Below, piece by piece: positions 12,626-18,738 of a stretch of 18,738 nucleotides of DNA (positions are counted from its first letter, which is position 1; the number at the start of each line of letters is the position of its first letter). A program made the position numbers and the translations under genes. The notes beneath the pieces were generated by a model. That model made no database searches, was not told where the DNA came from, and saw nothing but the letters and a program-made list of their open reading frames with translations. Source of the DNA: Pseudomonadota bacterium (GTDB taxonomy: Bacteria > Pseudomonadota > Alphaproteobacteria > Sphingomonadales > Sphingomonadaceae); NCBI GenBank assembly GCA_023400405.1, contig JAEXFD010000034.1, positions 1 through 18,738 of the forward strand, given 5' to 3'.

Positions 12626-13927
12626 TTGAGCCTGTATTCCGCTCTCTATGCCGGTGTCTCCGGCCTCGGTGCGCAGTCGAGCGCGATGGCGACCGTCGCC
12701 GACAACATCACCAACATCAACACGGTTGGGTACAAGGGCATCGAGGCCCAGTTCCGCACGATGGTGACGGACGGCCGCGCCAAGAGCAATTATTCGGCCG
12801 GCGGCGTCGTCGCCGCGCCGATCCCGATGGTGTCCAAGCAGGGCTTGCTCCAGGCGTCGAGCAGCAGCACCGACCTCGCGATCGACGGCGGCGGCTTCTT
12901 CGTTACGCGCAACACGGCGGACGGCGGCGGCGACGTTGCCTTCACGCGCGCCGGCGCCTTCCGCCCGGACGAGGAGGGGTTCCTGCGCAATCCGGCCGGA
13001 CTCTATCTCTATGGCTGGCGGCTCGATGCCTCGGGCAACTATACCAACACCGGCAACATCAACGGGCTGGAGCCGGTCCGCGTGAGCGACCTCACCGGCA
13101 CCGCGACGCCGACCACCCGCATCCAGGCGCGCGCCAATCTCCAGTCGAGCACGGCGGCCTACACCGGCGCCTATACTGCCGGAGACATGGCCACCGGCAC
13201 CGTGACGCCGCACTTCACGCGCTCGTTCGACGTCTATGATTCGCAAGGCGGTTCGCACCGGCTGACCATGGCGTTCCTCAAGACCGCGGCGAACAGCTGG
13301 AAGGCGGAAGTCTATGCCAGCCCCGCGTCGGACGTCACTGCGACCAACGGCCTGCTTTCGAGCGGCACGATGAAGTTCAATCCCGATGGCAGCCTCGATC
13401 GCGCCGGCTCGACCGCATCGCTGTTCGCGCCGCTCAACGTGAGCTGGACCAACGCCGCGGCTTCGGTGCCGATCAACCTGTCGATCGGCACCGACGGCGG
13501 CATCGACGGCATCACCCAGTTCGGCACCGACAGCTCGCTGATCTCGTCGAACGTCGATGGCGGCATGCTCGGCAACCTTTCGTCGATCGAAATCAGCAAG
13601 GGGGGCCAGGTCAACGCGATCTTCGACGACGGCACCACCCGTGCCGTGTTCCAGTTGCCGATCGCGACCTTCCAGAACCCGGATGGCCTCACCCGCCTGT
13701 CTGGCAACGGCTATACGGTCAGCAAGCAGTCCGGCGGCTACACGCTGAACGCGCCGGGCGCACTCGGCGCGGGCAACATCTCGGCCAACACGCTCGAGGC
13801 CTCGACCGTCGATCTGGCGGGCGAATTCACCAACATGATCCGGTTCCAGCGCGCCTACAGCGCGTCGTCGAAGATCATCACCACGGTGGACGACATGCTG
13901 CGCGAAGTCAGCGAGCTCAAGCGCTGA
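12626..13927 (+). CDS. flgE: Flagellar hook protein FlgE
   Basis: This is a 433-aa hook subunit, exported through the flagellar gate and polymerised into the hook. The N-terminal rod/hook motif SLYSALYAGVSGLGAQSSAM runs into VADNITNINTVGYKG, the central region carries FTRSFDVYDSQGGSHRLTMA, typical of the hook D2 domain, and the C-terminus (residues about 385-433) is LEASTVDLAGEFTNMIRFQRAY then IITTVDDMLREV, the shared axial-protein tail. I place the start at TTG 12626, seven bases after GGAGG and right at the conserved motif. The frame extends to 12557, but the added residues have no axial-protein character. It heads the plus-strand run flgE-flgK-flgL. Confidence 0.93.
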   Translation: MSLYSALYAGVSGLGAQSSAMATVADNITNINTVGYKGIEAQFRTMVTDGRAKSNYSAGGVVAAPIPMVSKQGLLQASSSSTDLAIDGGGFFVTRNTADGGGDVAFTRAGAFRPDEEGFLRNPAGLYLYGWRLDASGNYTNTGNINGLEPVRVSDLTGTATPTTRIQARANLQSSTAAYTGAYTAGDMATGTVTPHFTRSFDVYDSQGGSHRLTMAFLKTAANSWKAEVYASPASDVTATNGLLSSGTMKFNPDGSLDRAGSTASLFAPLNVSWTNAAASVPINLSIGTDGGIDGITQFGTDSSLISSNVDGGMLGNLSSIEISKGGQVNAIFDDGTTRAVFQLPIATFQNPDGLTRLSGNGYTVSKQSGGYTLNAPGALGAGNISANTLEASTVDLAGEFTNMIRFQRAYSASSKIITTVDDMLREVSELKR

Positions 13928-13950
13928 CACCTGCCTGAAGGAAGCCGGGG

Positions 13951-16047
13951 ATGGCGCTCAACGACATTTTGGGGACGGCCGTATCGGGGCTCGCCGCAGC
14001 CCAGGCCGGACTGCGCGCCGTTTCCAACAACATCGCCAATGTCGGTGTCGCCGGCTATGCCCGGCAGCGCGTCAACCTGTCGACCGCGGTTGTCGGCGGG
14101 CAGGTCGCGGGCGTCGCCGTCGGTGAGCCCAGTCGCGTCGCGGACCGTTTCCTGGAGGAAACGGTCTATCGTCGCGCCGGGGACTTCGGCCGCTCGCAAG
14201 TCAGTGCCGATTATCTCGATCGGCTTCAGGCCCTGCTTGGCGTGCCGGGTGCGGCATCCGGGCTGCCGGCCCGGCTCGACGCGATCTCCGCTTCGGCCGT
14301 GGCGATCACCGGGTCGCAATCGACGACCCAGACCGTCGCTCAGTTCACTGCCGATGTGCAGGACGCCGTCAGCTCGATGCAGCAGCTCGACGGCGACGTC
14401 TCGGCGCTACGCGGCGACGTCGAATCCGAAGTCGGCTATACGGTCGACAAGATCAACGGCCTGCTCGTCCGGATCAACGAACTCAATGGGACGGTCGCCC
14501 AGGCAAAGGGGCTCGGCCGCGATGTCGGCGGCGCCGCCGATCAGCGGATGAGCGCGATCGAGGAATTGAGCACGCTCGTTTCGGTCAACGTCCGCGAGCA
14601 ATCCGATGGCCGCGTGATGATCGAGACGGGCAGCGGCGCGATGCTGCTCGATCGCCGGCTGCGCCAGCTCTCCTATCCGGTCGTCGGCCAGGGCGCCTCC
14701 CAGCCGGTCTACCCGACGATCGATATCCGCTTCGCCGATGCGGACGGAAATCCCGGTGCCGCCACGGGCGAGAAGCTCGAATCCGCCGCGGTCGGCGGGA
14801 AGCTCGGCGGCCTGCTCGATCTGCGCGATCGCGCGCTGCCGGCTTTTTCCGAACAGCTGGGCAGCATGTTCAACGGCCTCGCCCAAACGCTCAACAGCGT
14901 TTCGAACGCCTGCACCACCGTGCCGGCACCCGCCAGCCTGGCCGGTCGCCAGACGGGCATGATTGCTGCCGATCGGCTCGGCTTCACCGGGCGGGCGACG
15001 TTCGCCGTGACGGCGAAGGACGGCAGCCTCGTCGCCAAGACCCAGGTCGATTTCGACGCGCTGGGGCCGGGCGCCAAGATCAGCGACATGATCACCGCCA
15101 TCAACGCCGGGCTCGGCGGCGCCGCGACGGCAAGCTTTTCGGGAGGCGTGTTCAGCTTGACGGCCAGCGGCGCCAACAATGGCGTGGTCGTGGCTCAGGA
15201 CGAAACGACGCCCAGCAGCCGTGGCGGGATCGGAGTCGCGCAATATTTCGGACTCAACGACCTCGTCCGCAGCGACAGCAGTACGCTGGTCCCCTCGGGT
15301 TTCGCAGCCAGCGACCCCCATGGCTTCGCTGCGGGCGAGACCACGGAGCTGGTGCTGCGCGACAGTTCGGGCCGCGCGCTGACCCATTACACGCTCGCGC
15401 CGGCGGCGGGGGGAACGTTCGGCGATCTGGTCAACGATCTCAATGCGAGCCCGCTCGCCAATTTCGGAAGCTTCTCGCTGGATGATCGGGGCAGGGTGCG
15501 TTTCGACGCGGCGCAGTCGGTCGCCGGCGCGATGCTCTCGATTCCTTCGGATTCGACCACGCGCTATGGCAGCGATCGGTCCTTCTCGACGCTGATGGGT
15601 CTTAGTGGCAATGCCGGGGGACTGGCGGGTGCGGAAGTGCGGCCGGACATGCTGGCCGATCCGGCCAAGCTCCCGATAGCCCAGCTGCAAAATGTCGCCG
15701 TCGGCCAAAAGGCGCTCGGCGCCGGCGACATTCGCGGCGCCACCGCATTCGTCAAGGCACTCGACGCGCCGCTCGATCTGGGCAAGGACGGCGTCACCAC
15801 GATCAACCGCTTCTCGACCCAGTTCCTGGGCCGCACCGGGCTGGGGGCGAGCCAGGCGAAGAACGCGCTTGCCGACGCCACCGCCCGGCGCGACGACGCT
15901 TCCAATCGCCGCGACAATTTCTCGGGCGTCAATATCGACGAGGAGCTGTCGCAGATGGTCGTGCTGCAAAACAGCTATTCGGCCGCGGCGCGGATCGTCT
16001 CCACTGCCAGCGCGATGTACGATTCGCTGCTGGCCATGGTTCACTAG
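13951..16047 (+). CDS. flgK: Flagellar hook-associated protein 1 FlgK
   Basis: This 698-aa protein forms the first ring of the hook-filament junction. The N-terminus ILGTAVSGLAAAQAGLRAVS then NNIANVGVAGYARQRVNL is diagnostic, AQYFGLNDLVRSDSS (about residues 430-444) is the characteristic FlgK internal block, and the C-terminus SGVNIDEELSQMVVLQNSYS then ARIVSTASAMYDSLL is the axial-protein coiled-coil end. The long middle (about 100-640) is the variable surface domain; total length is somewhat above the enteric protein. ATG 13951 is preceded by GAAGGA. The gene begins 23 bases after flgE and ends eleven bases before flgL, so all three are one transcript. Confidence 0.95.
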   Translation: MALNDILGTAVSGLAAAQAGLRAVSNNIANVGVAGYARQRVNLSTAVVGGQVAGVAVGEPSRVADRFLEETVYRRAGDFGRSQVSADYLDRLQALLGVPGAASGLPARLDAISASAVAITGSQSTTQTVAQFTADVQDAVSSMQQLDGDVSALRGDVESEVGYTVDKINGLLVRINELNGTVAQAKGLGRDVGGAADQRMSAIEELSTLVSVNVREQSDGRVMIETGSGAMLLDRRLRQLSYPVVGQGASQPVYPTIDIRFADADGNPGAATGEKLESAAVGGKLGGLLDLRDRALPAFSEQLGSMFNGLAQTLNSVSNACTTVPAPASLAGRQTGMIAADRLGFTGRATFAVTAKDGSLVAKTQVDFDALGPGAKISDMITAINAGLGGAATASFSGGVFSLTASGANNGVVVAQDETTPSSRGGIGVAQYFGLNDLVRSDSSTLVPSGFAASDPHGFAAGETTELVLRDSSGRALTHYTLAPAAGGTFGDLVNDLNASPLANFGSFSLDDRGRVRFDAAQSVAGAMLSIPSDSTTRYGSDRSFSTLMGLSGNAGGLAGAEVRPDMLADPAKLPIAQLQNVAVGQKALGAGDIRGATAFVKALDAPLDLGKDGVTTINRFSTQFLGRTGLGASQAKNALADATARRDDASNRRDNFSGVNIDEELSQMVVLQNSYSAAARIVSTASAMYDSLLAMVH

Positions 16048-16058
16048 GAGCAAGTCCG

Positions 16059-16967
16059 ATGTCCCGCGTCGCCACCGTTCCCACTCAGCGCGTGATGGCT
16101 GCCGCCGTCCTGAATGCGCAGGAAAAGCTGTCGATTTCCCAGGCGCAGCTCTCCACCGGAAAGAAAGCGACCAATTTCGCCGCGCTCGGCACCGAGACGG
16201 TCCGGAATCTGTCGGCACATAGCATGCTGGCGCGACAGGATGCGCATTCGATCGTGGCGAAGCGGCTCAATACGACCCTGTCGCTTTACCAAGGCAGCAT
16301 CGAGGCCGTGCAGACCGCGACGGACGACCTGCGCAAGCAGATCCTGACCGCGTTCGGCACGGGCAACAGTGCCGGGTTGCAGGAAGCGATCGAAAGCGGG
16401 TTCGATCAGTTCCGCACGTCGCTCAATGCCTCGGAAGGCGGCATCCCGCTCTTCGCCGGCAGCCAGACCGAAGCCAGCCCCTTCTCGGTCGACAGCTTTG
16501 CCCAAGTCGCCACGACACCCGCCGCCAACGCCTTTCACGACGATACGGTGCGCGCCAGCGCGAGGGTCGCCGATAACGTCGATGTCAAATACGGCATCGG
16601 CGCGAGCGACGTCGGCACCGGCATCTATGAAGCCTTCCGCACGCTGGCGCAGGCCGGGACGATCGGCGACCATCCGACCGATGCCCAGAAGCTCACGCTG
16701 CAGCAGGCGATCGCCCAGCTCGACACCGGCCTCGCCCAGCTGCGCGGGGTCAATGCCGAGAACGGTCGGCGCCAGGGCCAGGTCGAAGACATGATGGCGC
16801 GCGGTGACGAACGCTCGCTGCTGCTCAAGGGCGTGATCCAGGACAATGAGGACGCGGACCTGGGCCAGGTCGCGGTGGACATCGCGCAACAGAAGACCGT
16901 GCTCGAGGCGAGCTATTCGGTCGTCGCCCAGCTCTCGAAGCTCAGCATCGTCAACTATCTCGGCTGA
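16059..16967 (+). CDS. flgL: Flagellar hook-associated protein 3 FlgL (flagellin family)
   Basis: The protein is 302 aa. The N-terminal flagellin-like domain (NAQEKLSISQAQLSTGKKA) and the C-terminal helix (DLGQVAVDIAQQKTVLEASY then LSKLSIVNYLG) pair as in flagellins; the middle GGIPLFAGSQTEASPFSV is the short FlgL-type outer domain with the recognisable LFAGSQ. FlgL makes the second junction ring between FlgK and the filament. It lacks the long D2/D3 domains of a true flagellin, and its place right after flgK supports FlgL. ATG 16059 follows TAGGAGC. No rho-independent terminator with a T-run is visible in the 39 bases to the converging gene. Confidence 0.92.
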   Translation: MSRVATVPTQRVMAAAVLNAQEKLSISQAQLSTGKKATNFAALGTETVRNLSAHSMLARQDAHSIVAKRLNTTLSLYQGSIEAVQTATDDLRKQILTAFGTGNSAGLQEAIESGFDQFRTSLNASEGGIPLFAGSQTEASPFSVDSFAQVATTPAANAFHDDTVRASARVADNVDVKYGIGASDVGTGIYEAFRTLAQAGTIGDHPTDAQKLTLQQAIAQLDTGLAQLRGVNAENGRRQGQVEDMMARGDERSLLLKGVIQDNEDADLGQVAVDIAQQKTVLEASYSVVAQLSKLSIVNYLG

Positions 16968-17006
16968 TCGGCGCGGCCGAGGCCGACCGGCGCTGCGCAG
17001 TCCTGC

Positions 17007-18629
17007 TCAGCTGCCCGCGTCGAGCAGGTCCGCGACCGCGCCTGCCGGGCTCGCTGCCGGGATCGCCGCCATCGCCGCCGCCAGCTTCGCGGGATCGACA
17101 TGGTCGATCGGCGCGGTCAGCATATCGAAGGCGGCGGCGGTGGCGAGCGGCTTGAAGGCCGCGGCATAGCGCGCCCGCAACGCTTGAAGCCGATCTTCCA
17201 GACCGAGCATCGCCAGCGCCACGGCATGGCGCAGCACCGCCGCCTGCTGCGGATCGTCGAGCGCGCTGGCCGGCGGCAGCTTGCCCTGCGTCTCGGCGAC
17301 GAAGCCGACCCAGTCATGCTTGCGCCACTGGATCTCGGCGCGCAGCAATGCGGCGTCGGGCAGCCCGTCGAGCGCGGCCAGCGCGGCGTCGTCCCTGCCC
17401 ATCCGATGCAGCGCGACCGCTTCCATCCGCTTGCGATCGATCCGCATCTCGGGCGTGTAGGAGGGCTGTTCGGTGTTGTGCAGCGCGTCGAGCGCGAGGT
17501 CGGGATGGCCGGCGAGCAGTTGCAGCGTCGCGACGCGCACCGACAGCGGTCCCTGGGCCACGTCCTGCGCACGCTGGGTCAGCTGATATTGCAGGAGCTC
17601 GGCGGCCCGCGCGTAGAGCCCGGCCGACTGGAGCCGATCGGCGAGGCGCGTGACCAGCTGATCGCCATCGCCGCCGGCGGGGGTGAGCTCGCGATAGTCC
17701 CAGTACAACCCCGCCGCCTCGGGCAGCGGCACGCCGCTCGACGGTTCGAGCAACGCCGCCAGCGAGGCTTTGAGTTCGGCGAGCATCGGCGCGGCCGTGA
17801 TGCCGAGATTGAAATAGCGCAGCAGCGTCGCGCCGGTGCGCAGCGCCGCGCGCAAGTCGTGGCCGTCGCGCGCCAGCGAATATTCGAGCTCGAGCGCATG
17901 CTGCTCGATCGGCCCGCCGCGCCAGCCGTACCGCAGGTCGTCCAGCTGCTTGATCGCGTCCGCCGGGGCGATCGAATGGCCGGCAATCGCGACTTCGAGC
18001 TTCCCCAGCCGCGCGTCCACCGCGTCGCCCCCCTCGGCACCCGGAAGCGCGCGCTCGAAGCGCAGTCGCGCATTCACGAGATCCTTCTGGGCGAGGAACG
18101 CCCGGCCGCGCAGGATATTGGCGGCGGGATCGCGATCGTCGAACAGGGCGAGCCAGGCGAGCGCCTTCTGGGGCTGGCCGATGGCGATGGCGACGCCTGA
18201 CGCGGCGCTGACGAAGGGCGCCCGTTCGGCGGGGATGCGGCCGTTGATCGCGGGAATTGCGCAGTTGATCTGCAGCGCGGCGTCGCGCGTCGCGCCGGCA
18301 GCCGCCAGCGCACGCATCCGCCAGGCGCACGCCTCGGGATTGGCGGCAAGCGCCGGCATGCTCATCACGCCGTTCGCCTCGGAGCCGCGGCCGAGCAGAG
18401 TCAGCGCGACCCCGCGCGCAAGTTGAAAGGCGGGGACGAGCTCGAGGTCGTGATCGTCCTGGCGCATCACCTCGAGGACGCCGAGCGCATCGGCGCCGCG
18501 GCCTTCGCCGAGCAGGCCGAGGGCAAAGCGCCAGCGGACGGGCTGGCGCTGGTCGTCGCTCGCCTTGGCAAGCTGTTGCCAGGCGGCCAGGCCGGTGACG
18601 CCCTGCCATCCGGCGCCCCCGACGATCAT
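17007..18629 (-). CDS. Helical-repeat (TPR-like) hypothetical protein, N-terminus probably frameshifted
   Basis: The visible frame is 540 aa of repeated Ala/Leu-rich helix pairs (ALGLLGEGRGADALGVLEVM, GRAFLAQKDLVNARLRFERA, AVALHRMGRDDAALAALDGL), the look of tetratricopeptide-type repeats, which usually scaffold protein complexes. I cannot name it; convergence on flgL and the surrounding flagellar genes suggest, but do not prove, a motility role. ATG 18629 has no ribosome-binding site. Upstream in another frame the sequence reads ARSKPGARLLSLHPGTVISP then LSHPF; removing one C from the CCCC at 18658-18661 would join this to FAAQLAQQPMIVGG. The true gene probably extends past the window edge. 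The alternative is that the upstream stretch is the tail of an unrelated gene. Confidence 0.65.
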   Translation of the reverse strand: MIVGGAGWQGVTGLAAWQQLAKASDDQRQPVRWRFALGLLGEGRGADALGVLEVMRQDDHDLELVPAFQLARGVALTLLGRGSEANGVMSMPALAANPEACAWRMRALAAAGATRDAALQINCAIPAINGRIPAERAPFVSAASGVAIAIGQPQKALAWLALFDDRDPAANILRGRAFLAQKDLVNARLRFERALPGAEGGDAVDARLGKLEVAIAGHSIAPADAIKQLDDLRYGWRGGPIEQHALELEYSLARDGHDLRAALRTGATLLRYFNLGITAAPMLAELKASLAALLEPSSGVPLPEAAGLYWDYRELTPAGGDGDQLVTRLADRLQSAGLYARAAELLQYQLTQRAQDVAQGPLSVRVATLQLLAGHPDLALDALHNTEQPSYTPEMRIDRKRMEAVALHRMGRDDAALAALDGLPDAALLRAEIQWRKHDWVGFVAETQGKLPPASALDDPQQAAVLRHAVALAMLGLEDRLQALRARYAAAFKPLATAAAFDMLTAPIDHVDPAKLAAAMAAIPAASPAGAVADLLDAGS

Positions 18630-18738
18630 CGGCTGCTGCGCGAGTTGCGCGGCGAAAGGGGTGCGATAGCGGCGAAATCACCGTGCCGGGATGCAGGCTG
18701 AGCAGGCGCGCTCCGGGTTTGCTGCGTGCCAGTTCGAT

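Noticed and set aside
16959..16986. Inverted repeats CTCGGC/GCCGAG and TCGGC/GCCGA after flgL as terminator
   Set aside because: The stems are short (5-6 bp), alternative and mutually exclusive, without a T-run; such pairs are expected by chance at this GC content.
17314..18681. 455-aa minus-strand frame overlapping the TPR-like gene
   Set aside because: Beyond its first dozen residues it is Arg/Pro-rich shadow sequence; only its very start (upstream of 18658) looks genuine, as the probable N-terminal part of the TPR-like protein before a frameshift.
1..18738. CRISPR arrays, tRNA or rRNA genes, insertion sequences
   Set aside because: I found no regularly spaced repeats, no tRNA-like T-loop with matching acceptor stem, and no transposase or terminal inverted repeats, including at the borders of the AT-richer patch.

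Overview
The window is high-GC DNA from an alphaproteobacterium, most likely a sphingomonad. The evidence is strong G/C preference at third codon positions, an alphaproteobacteria-type FlbT, a flagellar flgE-flgK-flgL run, and an SDR dehydrogenase and FAH-family dehydratase that resemble, from memory, the Caulobacter xylose genes xylB and xylX. I ran no searches; all family names rest on reading motifs.

Left end (1-980, minus strand): a membrane protein of the FUSC/aromatic-acid-exporter type, cut by the window edge, sits behind a MarR-type repressor with an ATGA overlap. A near-perfect palindrome lies at the promoter and 5' end of the repressor. Next is a visibly AT-richer patch (about 1020-2510, minus strand). 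It holds a signal-less peptidoglycan amidase broken into two overlapping frames at a 7-base A tract, a translationally coupled small lipoprotein-like protein just downstream, and a doubtful small ORF upstream. It looks like an acquired effector/immunity-like module.

Carbon metabolism (2512-5440, minus strand): a three-gene operon in the order 2-keto-3-deoxypentonate dehydratase (xylX-like), pentose dehydrogenase (xylB-like), pentonolactonase (xylC-like). It is preceded by a consensus TTGACA -35 box and a LacI-type operator (core TAGCGCTA). These are three of the five steps of the oxidative Weimberg pathway; xylonate dehydratase and the semialdehyde dehydrogenase are not here.

Middle (5454-9224, minus strand): a dTMP-kinase-like gene, a two-HTH XRE regulator with a C-terminal LexA/S24-like fold that appears to lack its catalytic dyad, an unknown 172-179 aa protein, and an unusual sigma-70-family protein. 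Several TATAAT boxes embedded in a recurrent CCTATAAT motif lie in the spacers.

Flagellar part (9225-16967): on the minus strand, flbT, fliI, fliJ and a lytic-transglycosylase-like protein form a tightly packed operon. Divergently on the plus strand run flgE, flgK and flgL (hook and hook-filament junction proteins). FliI/FliJ energise export, FlgE/FlgK/FlgL are exported parts, FlbT regulates flagellin mRNA in relatives, and the lysozyme-like protein is the natural candidate to open the wall for the rod in place of FlgJ. It carries a striking alternating-cysteine cluster.

Right end (17007-18738, minus strand): a large helical-repeat (TPR-like) protein converges on flgL. Its apparent start has no ribosome-binding site, and a coherent N-terminal extension in another frame joins perfectly if one C is removed from a CCCC run. 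The gene therefore probably continues beyond the window across a frameshift or sequencing indel.
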